Shown here: positions 20,168 to 28,636 of the stretch, piece by piece
Position numbering within the stretch: position 1 is the stretch's first letter
How the letters are laid out: every line of letters starts with the position of its first letter
NCBI GenBank assembly: GCA_046349915.1
Contig: JAXMBL010000004.1
Location: forward strand, 1,550,001-1,614,000
Direction of reading: 5' to 3'
Length of the DNA stretch: 64,000 nt
Source: CAIXSC01 sp046349915
Lineage (GTDB): Bacteria; Planctomycetota; Planctomycetia; Pirellulales; Pirellulaceae
Made by a program: the position numbers and the translations under genes
The notes under the pieces: model-generated
Seen by the model: only the letters and a program-made list of their open reading frames with translations
What the model was told of the DNA's origin: nothing
The model's database searches: none

Positions 20168-21073
20168 ATGTCGACATTACTTTCTCGTTATCTTGACCCC
20201 GATGTTCTGAACCAAGTCGCGGATCAACCGCTTGATCCGCGGGGCTTGGTCGTGGGCAATCTCGCGGGCGCGCACAAGTCGCCGTTGTCGGGGTTTGCGG
20301 TCGAGTTTGCGGGGCATCGCGAGTATGTGGCGGGAGACGAGCCGAAGCACGTTGATTGGCGAGTCTATTTCAATCGAGAGAAGCTGTTTGTTAAGCAGTA
20401 CGAGTTGGAGACGAATTACGTCTGCCACTTGGTGTTGGACATCAGTGCGTCGATGCGTTACGGGGCGGGGGACGAGCAAAAGCTGCTGTACTCGCAGCGG
20501 CTGATCTCCACTCTGGCCTACTCGATCGTGCGTCAGAGCGACAAAGTATCGTTATTGACGTTTGACGACCGGGTTCGTGGTTCGGTTCCGCCGAGCAATT
20601 CGCCGTCGCAAGTCTTTCGGATGACGCACCATCTGGACGAGACGGAAGCGGTGGAGAAGACCGATTTGGCTGGTTGTCTGGAGGAGATTGCGGGGCGACT
20701 GGGGCGTCGCGAGATCGTGATGGTGTTCAGCGATTTCTTTGGCGACTTGTCATCGCTCGAACGGGCGCTGCAGCGGCTCCGCTACAGCCAGCATGAGGTG
20801 ATCCTGTTTCAGGTGATGCACCATGACGAGTTGGCGTTTGAATTTGACGGGATGGTGCGTTTTATCGGGCTGGAAGTGCCCGAGGAATTGTTAACGCAGC
20901 CTGAAGATTTGCGAAAAGGCTACCTGGCGGCTGTCGAACGATTCAATACGCAACTCGAAGAGATCGCCTTGCGGAATCGTTGCGAGCGTGTTCTGCTGGA
21001 TACTCAACGGCCGCTAGGGGAATCACTGGCGGATTACCTGACGCAACGGCTGCGGCAGGTCCGTCGCCGTTAA
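20168..21073 (+). CDS. DUF58 domain protein, MoxR partner
   Basis: 301 residues. The DUF58 signature HREYVAGDEPKHVDWRVY is followed by a VWA-like domain with MIDAS-type motif DISASM. No membrane segment is present, so it is cytosolic, as in many MoxR-DUF58 pairs. It lies 69 bp after the MoxR gene and ends the operon. Its role is likely substrate recruitment or complex assembly with MoxR; the client process is not known. Confidence 0.93.
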   Translation: MSTLLSRYLDPDVLNQVADQPLDPRGLVVGNLAGAHKSPLSGFAVEFAGHREYVAGDEPKHVDWRVYFNREKLFVKQYELETNYVCHLVLDISASMRYGAGDEQKLLYSQRLISTLAYSIVRQSDKVSLLTFDDRVRGSVPPSNSPSQVFRMTHHLDETEAVEKTDLAGCLEEIAGRLGRREIVMVFSDFFGDLSSLERALQRLRYSQHEVILFQVMHHDELAFEFDGMVRFIGLEVPEELLTQPEDLRKGYLAAVERFNTQLEEIALRNRCERVLLDTQRPLGESLADYLTQRLRQVRRR

Positions 21074-21113
21074 GTATGGATGGGCCACGCGTTTCCGCGC
21101 GTTGGATAGGTGT

Positions 21114-22394
21114 ATGCGTCTCTCGTTTCGACTTGCCAAACTCGTCAATTACAATCCCGACAAAAACAAGCGGCCTGGCATCATCAAGTCGATCGTCGAA
21201 GCGACTGGGCTCGATCGACATCTCGTCTCGAATCTCTTGAGAAACGTGGCGCGTAGCGTGCCGCTCGACGCGCTCTCGCGGATCTGCGAGTTCTTGGTCG
21301 ACCACGGCTATTGCTCGCCCGATCAGTTGCCTGGCGCCTTGTTCGGCGTCGAGGCGGAGACGTTTTGGGAGTTGCTGGCTCGCCGGCAACGACTCGAGTT
21401 GTGCGTTGGCGTGCGCAGTGCCGAGCAACCCGAGTGGCCCGAGCGGGCGTGGGTTGTGGCCTCGGATGCGGTCTTGGTGGGCGAGCTGTTGAATGGCGTG
21501 TCGACGCTCGGCGGTACGACTCAACTGCGATCGCAGTCCATGGTCGGCCTGGGCGGTGGAGACGAAGGGACTGCGGCGGGAGGCGGCGACGATCTGGGAG
21601 CAAGCAAGTCGGCAAACGCGGCATCGCCAACGGCCAATGCTGCTCGACGAACTCGTACGGACCGACCGCCTCATCCCGAGCATCTGCGGCAGACGCTTGT
21701 TTGGAGCCCAGGGACGACGGAATCATCGGACGGCCCCAACGATCGGGCTCGCGATATTTACGAGGACTTTGGTCGAGCCAAGCAAGACAAGGCGCTGGTC
21801 TGTTTGGGGAGCATGAAGAGTAATCCCGCGGCGGAGTTGGTCGTCGCTTCTGCGTTCGAATGTGATCCTTTCAAGTCGGCTGACAACGTAGCGCGTGCGG
21901 TCGATCGGCTCTGCCCCTTCTATTTGCGTTTTCGGGATCGTGATCCGCATCCCGATTCGTGTTGGGGTGGGAGGAAGCTAAGCGCGGATGTGCCGTCGAC
22001 GGAGCCAGGAATCTATTTCGAGAAGGCGAGCGGCGAGTGGGATTTCTGCGCGTCGGACGAGAAGCAGCAGGACGTCGCTTTTCTGTTTTACGTCAGTTGC
22101 GAGGCGCAGGGTTGGATCGAAATGGCGCTCGGCGGTTTCTCGGGCCGCGCGACTCGGTTATTGGCCAAGACGCTGTCGGCCCGCGCCGAGGAGTTCTGGC
22201 CGCCGGTGTACCAGGCTTTCGGCAAGCAGTTTGGCGCCTACATCATCAAGTTTTCGCTGCCGCCCGAAGAAGGACAGCGTCACGATTTGCTGCGAACGGA
22301 CGTGACGGGTGATCCCACGATCATTCCTTTGGAGGCCGCGGTCTTCGAGCGTCGTCTGAAAGGTGACGCCGAAGAGGAAAAGGAAACTGTGTAG
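21114..22394 (+). CDS. Helix-turn-helix protein with uncharacterised C-terminal domain
   Basis: 426 residues. The ATG at 21114 is chosen over TTG at 21102. The N-terminal ~70 residues resemble a Cro/C1-type helix-turn-helix (GIIKSIVEATGLDRHLVSNLLRN), suggesting DNA binding. A low-complexity Gly/Ala/Ser linker (about residues 150-200) leads to a C-terminal domain of ~200 residues with NPAAELVVASAFECDPF, which I do not recognise. It stands alone between the DUF58 gene and larB. A transcription regulator is likely; its targets are unknown. Confidence 0.65.
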   Translation: MRLSFRLAKLVNYNPDKNKRPGIIKSIVEATGLDRHLVSNLLRNVARSVPLDALSRICEFLVDHGYCSPDQLPGALFGVEAETFWELLARRQRLELCVGVRSAEQPEWPERAWVVASDAVLVGELLNGVSTLGGTTQLRSQSMVGLGGGDEGTAAGGGDDLGASKSANAASPTANAARRTRTDRPPHPEHLRQTLVWSPGTTESSDGPNDRARDIYEDFGRAKQDKALVCLGSMKSNPAAELVVASAFECDPFKSADNVARAVDRLCPFYLRFRDRDPHPDSCWGGRKLSADVPSTEPGIYFEKASGEWDFCASDEKQQDVAFLFYVSCEAQGWIEMALGGFSGRATRLLAKTLSARAEEFWPPVYQAFGKQFGAYIIKFSLPPEEGQRHDLLRTDVTGDPTIIPLEAAVFERRLKGDAEEEKETV

Positions 22395-22416
22395 GTCTTG
22401 GGGCGGGAAGCGGACC

Positions 22417-23214
22417 ATGTTGCGGCGAGAAGAAATTGAGCTTTGGGCGCGCGAGCTATTAGCGGGACGCGCTACTCCTGACCAACTTGCGGATGCCTTG
22501 TCCGGAGATAAGCCAACGTCCGCGGAACTTGCCGACGCCACGCTTGATCTTGATCGACAGCGGCGTTGCGGGTTTCCCGAGGTGGTCTACGGCGAAGGGA
22601 AGTCGGTCGAAACGCTCGTCCGCATCTTCACTCGCTTGTTGCAAGAAGATATCGAAGTGTTTGCCACGCGGATCACCAGCGAGAAGGCGGAGCAACTGCG
22701 GACCGCGTTTCCCTCGCTCAGGTACAACCCGCTTGCTCGCACGCTGCGGCTGTCGCCCGGCGCCGAGACTTCGTCAAACGTTGCTGGGACGCCCAGCAAG
22801 CGGGGACGAGTGGTGGTGGTGACGGCGGGCACCAGCGATTTGCCCGTGGCGGAAGAGGCTCTCGAAACGCTCGATTGGATGGGCGTGGACGTCGAGTTGG
22901 TTCAGGATGTGGGAGTAGCGGGGCCTCACCGTTTGCCGGCGCGATTGGGCAGTTTTCGTGGCGCCGACGCGGTGGTGGTGGTGGCGGGCATGGAAGGTGC
23001 GCTCCCCAGCGTCGTCGGAGGATACGTCGATTGTCCGGTGGTGGGTGTGCCGACCAGTGTGGGTTACGGCGCCAACTTCGGCGGACTCTCTTCCTTGCTC
23101 AGCATGCTGAACAGTTGCGCGTCGAACGTGGTGGTCGTGAATATCGATGCGGGGTTCAAGGGAGGGTATGTCGCGGGCATGATTGCTCGTGGGCGTGGGA
23201 AGGAGTCGGCATGA
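22417..23214 (+). CDS. larB: LarB, nickel-pincer nucleotide (P2CMN) synthase / PurE-like carboxylase
   Basis: 265 residues from ATG 22417. The C-terminal half is PurE-like (VVVVTAGTSDLPVAEEAL, GVAGPHRL, VPTSVGYGANFGG), and the N-terminal ~110 residues match the LarB-specific extension (QRRCGFPEVVYGEGKS). LarB carboxylates and hydrolyses nicotinate adenine dinucleotide in synthesis of the nickel-pincer cofactor of lactate racemase-like enzymes. No larC, larE or larA is visible in the window. It overlaps nnrD by 4 bp (ATGA). Confidence 0.92.
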   Translation: MLRREEIELWARELLAGRATPDQLADALSGDKPTSAELADATLDLDRQRRCGFPEVVYGEGKSVETLVRIFTRLLQEDIEVFATRITSEKAEQLRTAFPSLRYNPLARTLRLSPGAETSSNVAGTPSKRGRVVVVTAGTSDLPVAEEALETLDWMGVDVELVQDVGVAGPHRLPARLGSFRGADAVVVVAGMEGALPSVVGGYVDCPVVGVPTSVGYGANFGGLSSLLSMLNSCASNVVVVNIDAGFKGGYVAGMIARGRGKESA

Positions 23215-24107
23215 CCTCCGGCTGTCGAGTCGTGACTCGCGTCCCTCGACTCGAACCACGCCCCCCCGAGAGTCACAAAGGGGATTTCGGGCGTGCGGTC
23301 TTGGTGGGTGGATCGCGCGGGATGAGTGGCGCGATCGCATTGGCGGGGATGGCCGCTTTGCGTGGCGGCGCGGGACTCGTGCGGCTCGCGGTCCCCGATC
23401 CGTGCCTCGACTCCGTGGCTCGGTTCGAGCCTTCTTACATGACTTGGCCATTGCCCGCTGATGCTCGCGGGCGGCTGACGCTGGCTGCTTGGGAGCCGTT
23501 GCAGGAAGCGTTGGCGGATGCGACCTGCGTCGCCGTGGGGCCAGGACTCGGACGGTCGAATGAGATCGACGGTCTGGTCGGACAACTCTATCGGCATGTC
23601 GCGCGACCGCTGGTTGTCGACGCGGATGGACTCAATGCTCTGGCGTCCTCATCCGAAGTATGGGGAGCGAATCAGGGACCGCGGATACTCACGCCGCATC
23701 CGGGCGAGTTCCGGCGGTTGTTTGGCGCCGCCGCTCGAGTTCGTGAGGAACAAGAGGAGCAAGCGATCGAGTTTGCTCGACGAGTGGCCGCGGTGGTGGT
23801 GCTGAAGGGGAGCCGCACCTTGGTGACCGACGGTTGGCGAGTGTATCGCAATGCGACCGGGAACCCCGGCATGGCGACCGGTGGATCGGGCGACGTATTG
23901 ACTGGGCTCATCACGGCGTTGGTCTGTCAGGGGCTTGAGCCGTTCGATGCGGCTCAACTGGGAGTTTACTTGCACGGATTGGCGGGGGACTGGGCCGCGG
24001 CTGAAGTGGGGCAGGTTTCCTTGATTGCTACCGATTTGATACGCTGCCTGTCGCACGCGTTTTTGAGTTATCAACGGGAATCGGCGGACGCCGGACTTTC
24101 GACGTGA
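23211..24107 (+). CDS. nnrD: NAD(P)H-hydrate dehydratase, ADP/ATP-dependent (NnrD type)
   Basis: 298 residues. Start ATG at 23211 overlaps the larB stop; the frame extends further upstream, but that part is out of frame with larB and has no family signal. Motifs of the ribokinase-like YjeF C-terminal domain are clear: HKGDFGRAVLVGGSRGMSGA, LVVDADGLNAL, LTPHPGEFRRLFG, and GNPGMATGGSGDVLTGLI, which carries the catalytic Asp. It repairs damaged NAD(P)H hydrates in the cytosol. The epimerase domain (NnrE), often fused, is absent. It overlaps ribF by 4 bp (GTGA). Confidence 0.93.
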   Translation: MTSGCRVVTRVPRLEPRPPESHKGDFGRAVLVGGSRGMSGAIALAGMAALRGGAGLVRLAVPDPCLDSVARFEPSYMTWPLPADARGRLTLAAWEPLQEALADATCVAVGPGLGRSNEIDGLVGQLYRHVARPLVVDADGLNALASSSEVWGANQGPRILTPHPGEFRRLFGAAARVREEQEEQAIEFARRVAAVVVLKGSRTLVTDGWRVYRNATGNPGMATGGSGDVLTGLITALVCQGLEPFDAAQLGVYLHGLAGDWAAAEVGQVSLIATDLIRCLSHAFLSYQRESADAGLST

Positions 24108-25348
24108 GACGCATCACTGACTTAGATCAATTTCCAGCCGATCTCCGGCGGGGAGCGGTGACGATTGGGAACTTCGATGGAGTTCACCGAGGCCATGCGC
24201 GGATCGTCGAGCGACTGACCGAGTGGGCTCGGCGAGTCGAGGGGCCCGCGATCGCCTTCACGTTCGACCCGCCTCCCGCCGCCTTGTTGCGCCCCGAGTC
24301 GCAGCCACCCCCGCTGACCTGGCTCGACCGCAAAGCCGACTTGCTGGCCGATTTGGGACTCGATGCGCTCGTGGTCTATCCCACGGACCGTGAGCTTTTG
24401 AGTCTAGACCCTCGCGAGTTCTTCGAGCGGATTGTCGTCGAACGCTTAGGAGCGCGGGCACTGGTTGAAGGACCGAACTTCCTGTTTGGCCGCGGGCGAA
24501 GAGGCGACATTGCGACTCTCGCGGGGCTTTGTGGAGAACGCGGGCTCGGATTCGAAGTGGTTGAGCCCTTGGTGGACGGCGGGGAGATGGTGTCGAGCAG
24601 TCGGGTGCGGCAAGCGATTCAAGCCGGTGAAGTGGCCGCCGCCGCTCGCATGCTCACTCGCCCTTACCGAGTTCGCGGGACCGTGGTCCGCGGAGCGGCT
24701 CGAGGGGCGACGATTGGTTTCCCCACCGCGAATCTGACGGGGATCGATACGTTGTTGCCAACGCCTGGCGTGTACGCGGGTAAAGCTTGGCTCGATGGCC
24801 AAAGCTGGTCGGCCGCGATCCACCTGGGGCCTATTCCCACATTCCAGGTCGTGCAGGCGGTGTTGGAAGTCCATCTACTCGACTTTCAAGGCGATCTGTA
24901 CGGACGACGGCTCGAGGTCGAATGGCTGGATCGAGTGCGCGGCGTCGAGAAGTTCGCGGGTGTCGAGCAACTGCGAGCTCAATTGCAAAAGGACATCGCG
25001 AAAACTCGGCAAATCGCGGCCGACTACGACGGCGAGTTGTTAGTCGTACGGTTGGGCGAATCGCTGCGAGGGCGAGAGGATCTGTTTCGAGAGTTCGTGC
25101 GGCAACTGAGATTTCCCGGTTATTTTGGCTGGAACTGGGACGCCTTCGAAGAGTGCTTGCGAGACCTTTCGTGGTTGCCAGTCAACGCTCGAGTGCGAAT
25201 TATTGATGAGGGAGGCGCCTTGAAAGCCGAGTCCAAGGAAGCATGGGAGACTTGTCGCTCGATCCTTCAAGACGTGGCCGAAACGTGGCGGTCCCGCGGC
25301 GAACGAACCGTCGAGTGGCTAGAAAACCCCCGTACGACGGACTTCTAG
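24104..25348 (+). CDS. ribF: RibF riboflavin kinase/FAD synthetase fused to a C-terminal barstar-like domain
   Basis: 414 residues, GTG start overlapping the nnrD stop. Residues ~1-305 are RibF: FAD synthetase motif VTIGNFDGVHRGHARIV, then riboflavin kinase motifs ATIGFPTANLTG and GVYAGKAWLDG, ending at VEKFAGVEQLRAQLQKD. Normal RibF stops about here. In the same frame, residues ~308-400 resemble barstar, the inhibitor of barnase-type RNases: LRFPGYFGWNWDAFEECLRDL and VRIIDEGG. The last five codons and the stop (RTTDF*) are provided by the dispersed hairpin repeat that follows. No barnase-like gene is visible nearby. RibF assignment is secure, barstar similarity strong by motif, and the function of the fusion unknown. 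Confidence 0.9.
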   Translation: MRRITDLDQFPADLRRGAVTIGNFDGVHRGHARIVERLTEWARRVEGPAIAFTFDPPPAALLRPESQPPPLTWLDRKADLLADLGLDALVVYPTDRELLSLDPREFFERIVVERLGARALVEGPNFLFGRGRRGDIATLAGLCGERGLGFEVVEPLVDGGEMVSSSRVRQAIQAGEVAAAARMLTRPYRVRGTVVRGAARGATIGFPTANLTGIDTLLPTPGVYAGKAWLDGQSWSAAIHLGPIPTFQVVQAVLEVHLLDFQGDLYGRRLEVEWLDRVRGVEKFAGVEQLRAQLQKDIAKTRQIAADYDGELLVVRLGESLRGREDLFREFVRQLRFPGYFGWNWDAFEECLRDLSWLPVNARVRIIDEGGALKAESKEAWETCRSILQDVAETWRSRGERTVEWLENPRTTDF

Positions 25349-25610
25349 TTCGTCATGGTAGCCCGCTCACTTCGTGAGCGGTCAGCCACGCGGCCAGCGA
25401 GCGCCCACAACCGCCAGCCAAGTCGTGTTATCGGCCGACTGAGGCTCGAAATCGCCACTCGACGGACTGGAAGTCCGTCATAGTAGCCCGCTCACATCGT
25501 GAGCGGACAGCCACGCGGCCAGCGAGCGCCCACAACCGCCAGCCAAGTCGCGTTGCTGGCGGATTGAGGCTCGAAAATCGCTGCTCGACGGACTAGAAGT
25601 CCGTCGTACA
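25331..25610. repeat. Two tandem ~125-bp hairpin repeat units
   Basis: Each unit combines two hairpins: GACGGACT-3 nt-AGTCCGTC and CCGCTCAC-TTC-GTGAGCGG (the second copy has ATC in the loop), separated by ~90 bp of conserved sequence containing GCGAGCGCCCACAACCGCC. Unit starts at the GTAGCCC motif are 25358 and 25483, so the period is 125 bp. A third copy of the first hairpin closes the array at 25589-25607. The first copy overlaps the 3' end of ribF. Related arrays lie at 37574-37836 and 38562-38986. Confidence 0.85.
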
Positions 25611-25756
25611 TAGCAGAGCGCCTCGCAATTCCCCGCGACATTGACCGCGGAAGTTGATATGATGCCGCGCTGATGGGAGATCCCCGCGATTGGGCGGCAG
25701 GCGGGATCGTGCGTGGGAACGAGTGCCTCGCAATTCAACCGGCAAGGAGACGTCGT

Positions 25757-27742
25757 ATGGTTCAGGGAACGTGGTTCGCGGTGGCACGATTGTTGGCGGT
25801 AAAGACGCTAGTCGCCGCACTGGGGCTGGCGATCGCTCTGGCCGCTGACGCTCGAGCGCAAGAGGAACCGCCAGTCGCCGCGGAACGCGGGGCTGCGGCC
25901 GAGGATGCGTCGGCTGCCGATGCCAAGCTGTTTGCCGAAAAAGACGGCAACGAAGACGAATTTCTGTCGGGCAAGGAGGTCGTCGGGTTCGAACGCTTTG
26001 ATGAAGACAGAGATGGCGAAGTTAGCAAGCAGGAGTTCTTGAAGGGGCGAGCTCAACTGCGGCAACTCGATTCGCCTGAAATGCGCAAGTTTTTCGAATC
26101 GGCGTTTCACGAGTTGGATGGAAATGAAGACGGGCGTCTCTCGGGCAAAGAGATGGCCAATATGCAGCAGTTTGACGCCAACGGCGACAAGCGAGTGACG
26201 AAAGAGGAGTTCATTGCGGGCATGATCGCCGGCCTGCGAGCGGGCCCCATGCCGAAACTGCCCATGCCGCGACTTCCCTTGCCGAAGCCGCCCGTGACGG
26301 CGGTCGATCTGAGTCTCTTGCACGACGCCCTCAAGACGCGTGATCCCGCCAAGCTGGTCGCCCATTTCGCCCCCTCGTTCCGCGAAAAAGTCGATTCGCA
26401 CGTCTTCTCGCTCGCGCTCGTCGCGATTGGAGAAATGCTGGGCGAAGTTCAGACGTTTGATCCGGAGAGCATCTCGATCACGAAGCACGACAAGGAGGGA
26501 GGAGCTGATACGGAGCATGCGGCGACGTTTGTCTTCGAAAAGGGCAAAGCCGAAGTAAGGCTGCAGTTGATCAAAGACCAAGTCGTGGGCATGGTGATCA
26601 AGGCGCCTGAGTTGGAGCAGATCAACAAGTGGCTGTTCAATCGACTCGTTTCGGACCAAAGGGCGGCCAAAGCGATGGCCGAGCATGTGAGGCCTCGCTG
26701 CGCGGAAATGGTGCGGAAGATCTCCGCGGGGGACGACGAGGCCGCGTTCGCGATGTTCCATCCCTTGGTGCAAGGAAAGTTAGACAAGGAGCAGGTCAAT
26801 CGATTCTTCGCGACGGTTAGAGAGAATCGGGGCGAGGTCAAATCAATCGACTTGATATCCCAGCGAGTGGAAGTGAACGCGGAGGGAGATCAGGGCGAGT
26901 TGTCTTATAAGTTCGCGGCGAAAGCGAGTCGCAAGGATTTTGCGGCGACGGTGACCTTTGAGTTCTTAGGGCTGCAACTCGCGTTGACCAAAATCAGTGT
27001 GAGCGACTTGGAAGAGGGCGAGGGAGCTCCAGCGCCAACGCCACCTTCGACTCCAGATCCGCCCTTGCCGGCGCCTCCTGGGACTCCGGCTAAAGAGAAT
27101 GATCTGGCGGGTTGGAAGTTGGTGCCCTTGGCGACCGACGGGCTGTCGGTGGTGTCGCCGGTCGCGCTGGTACGCCAGGAGCAGAAGGATGGATCGGTGG
27201 CTTACACCGGCAAGCACGCCGAGGCGTCGGTGTACTTTGAGGTGCGAGTCCATTCGTTCGACACTGACTTGGAGGAGAAGGGGAAAGAGGGGTTGGATGA
27301 GGTGGAATCGGCCCTGCCGAAGAACTTGAAGGGCGAGTTGTTGGATGCGGACGACGCTCCTTTCCGAGGGCATCCGGGACGAGTGTTTGCGGTGAAGTTG
27401 CCCAACGGCGCGATGTACGTCAATCGCACGGTGTTGTTGGGCAAGCGGATGTATCAACTGCAAGTGGTGCTCTCGGGCAGCGATATGGCGTTAGGAAAAG
27501 CGATGGCTCGCAAGTATGTCGAGTCGTTGGCGAAGGCCGCCGATGACGACGATGTCCTGAGGACCTTGCCGAACGACGACGCCCCACCAGCACCACCCGT
27601 GCCAGCCCCTCCAGTGCCAGCGCCGCCAGTGCCAGCTCCCCGAGTGGCGCCACCTGTTCCAGCGCCCCCCGCGCCCCCCGCGCCGCCAGCACCTCCCGCC
27701 CCTCCCGTGCCGTCTGCCACTCCCAAGCCCTCGGAAGACTGA
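25757..27742 (+). CDS. Exported EF-hand protein with Pro-rich C-terminus
   Basis: 661 residues from ATG 25757, supported by AAGGAGA six bases upstream; an in-frame ATG at 25673 would add an implausible leader. A signal peptide (LLAVKTLVAALGLAIALAA) precedes two or three EF-hand-like calcium loops (DEDRDGEVSKQEF, DGNEDGRLSGKE, DANGDKRVTKEEF) within residues ~40-160. Two DUF3887-like regions of ~120 residues follow (residues ~190-450), then a further globular domain. The last 40 residues are Pro/Ala/Val-rich (repeats of PPVPA), probably an extended linker or wall contact. Function is unknown. Confidence 0.75.
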   Translation: MVQGTWFAVARLLAVKTLVAALGLAIALAADARAQEEPPVAAERGAAAEDASAADAKLFAEKDGNEDEFLSGKEVVGFERFDEDRDGEVSKQEFLKGRAQLRQLDSPEMRKFFESAFHELDGNEDGRLSGKEMANMQQFDANGDKRVTKEEFIAGMIAGLRAGPMPKLPMPRLPLPKPPVTAVDLSLLHDALKTRDPAKLVAHFAPSFREKVDSHVFSLALVAIGEMLGEVQTFDPESISITKHDKEGGADTEHAATFVFEKGKAEVRLQLIKDQVVGMVIKAPELEQINKWLFNRLVSDQRAAKAMAEHVRPRCAEMVRKISAGDDEAAFAMFHPLVQGKLDKEQVNRFFATVRENRGEVKSIDLISQRVEVNAEGDQGELSYKFAAKASRKDFAATVTFEFLGLQLALTKISVSDLEEGEGAPAPTPPSTPDPPLPAPPGTPAKENDLAGWKLVPLATDGLSVVSPVALVRQEQKDGSVAYTGKHAEASVYFEVRVHSFDTDLEEKGKEGLDEVESALPKNLKGELLDADDAPFRGHPGRVFAVKLPNGAMYVNRTVLLGKRMYQLQVVLSGSDMALGKAMARKYVESLAKAADDDDVLRTLPNDDAPPAPPVPAPPVPAPPVPAPRVAPPVPAPPAPPAPPAPPAPPVPSATPKPSED

Positions 27743-28047
27743 GCGTGTGAGGGTGGAGGGGTGCCATGTACGACGGACTTCCAGTCCGTCGCCTATCCGC
27801 CCGTACGCCGGACTTCTAGTCCGTCGATCCTGGCCGTTGAGGTCGGCTGTCGGCACGCAGGGACACATTGCGACGGACTGGAAGTCCGTCGTACGGTGGA
27901 TGATGTACGACCGATGAGCGAGTCCGTCGATCCTCCGAACACCCGTCCGACCGAGGTCTCGCGGAAAGTCCTTGCACGGCGTCCAAGCCATAGGCTATAT
28001 TTCTACGTGCAAGGGTGAGCTGAGAGAGTGATGGCGAGCCCCAAGTC
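27743..28047. other. Intergenic region with hairpin repeats, upstream of tRNA
   Basis: This holds three copies of the GACGGACT/AGTCCGTC hairpin between 27768 and 27896, in both loop orientations. The rest has no supported gene. A tRNA promoter should lie in the last ~60 bp, but no clear -35/-10 pair stands out. Confidence 0.5.
27768..27896. repeat. Cluster of three GACGGACT hairpin repeats
   Basis: Three copies of the hairpin with 8-9 bp stem and 3-nt loop (loop TCC, TCT or GGA by orientation) lie within 130 bp. One copy has CGCCGGACT, a one-base change. It follows the EF-hand gene. Confidence 0.85.
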
Positions 28048-28120
28048 GCGGGTGTAACTCAGTTGGTAGAGTGCTAGCTTCCCAAGCTGGATGTCGCCGG
28101 TTCGAGTCCGGTCACCCGCT
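28048..28120 (+). tRNA. tRNA-Gly (anticodon CCC)
   Basis: A 73-nt cloverleaf can be folded by eye: acceptor GCGGGTG pairs with CACCCGC; D stem ACTC/GAGT; anticodon stem CTAGC/GCTGG with loop TTCCCAA; T stem GCCGG/CCGGT with loop TTCGAGT; discriminator T. Anticodon CCC reads GGG. CCA is not encoded. A terminator hairpin follows within 10 bases. Confidence 0.96.
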
Positions 28121-28127
28121 CTTCGCG

Positions 28128-28161
28128 AAAGCCGTTGTCAGCCAATGACAACGGCTTTTTT
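28128..28161 (+). terminator. Rho-independent terminator of tRNA-Gly
   Basis: A 13-bp perfect stem (AAAGCCGTTGTCA with TGACAACGGCTTT), 5-nt loop GCCAA, then a run of T. It lies 7 bases after the tRNA. Confidence 0.93.
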
Positions 28162-28176
28162 CGTTTGTACGACGGA

Positions 28177-28203
28177 CTTCCAAGTTGGACACCGCCAGGT
28201 TCG
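28177..28203 (+). repeat. tRNA-like relic: partial copy of tRNA-Gly anticodon-to-T-loop segment
   Basis: 27 nt aligning with 28078-28104 of the tRNA gene (anticodon loop to T loop) at 22 of 28 columns with two single-base gaps. It is fused to the start of a GACGGACT hairpin repeat. It may be chance or a decayed tRNA 3'-half duplication. Confidence 0.35.
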
Positions 28204-28223
28204 CTGAGTTGATGAGTGTCAGG

Positions 28224-28257
28224 CACGGAAGACGGTCGACCACGGAAGACGGTCGAC
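28224..28257 (+). repeat. 17-bp direct tandem repeat (two copies)
   Basis: Two perfect adjacent copies of CACGGAAGACGGTCGAC, followed by a partial third copy (CACGGATGAC). Confidence 0.85.
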
Positions 28258-28547
28258 CACGGATGACACCGATAACACTGATAAGGAAATAGGAAAAAGG
28301 ATAAAGGATAAAGGATAGAGGGGAGTATCCGGCGGGCGTCATCCTGCTATCCCAGCAACAAGCCCCCTTGCGTTCCCAAGTGCACATCCCCCGCCCCAAG
28401 CTTGCTTGGGGAGGGGGACCGAGGGGGAGGGGCAGGTCAACCGTTCACAACGAACGCCGGTCTCGGTTGCCGAGCGAGCCGGCATCACGAGAGCCCGCGC
28501 CGAGCATTACGCAGCTCGCTTATTCAACGCCGTCCGGCTCCTCCGCT

Positions 28548-28571
28548 GTACGACGGACTTCCAGTCCGTCG
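28548..28571. repeat. Single GACGGACT hairpin repeat
   Basis: A complete copy of the dispersed hairpin, flanked by GTAC and GCTC, with loop TCC. It is isolated from a gene end. Confidence 0.8.
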
Positions 28572-28636
28572 CTCAAGCCCGCGAAGAACCAACATGCCCC
28601 CAAGTCCGAGTGGGCATCTCTCATCCGTAGCCGCGC

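Noticed and set aside
22566..23210. Extended N-terminus of the nnrD frame
   Set aside because: It runs out of frame through larB, is Arg/Gly-rich, and shows no family similarity; the ATGA-coupled start at 23211 gives the normal NnrD N-terminus.
27454..27726. Gly-rich minus-strand frame over the 3' end of the EF-hand gene
   Set aside because: It is the complement of the Pro-rich tail of the plus-strand gene.
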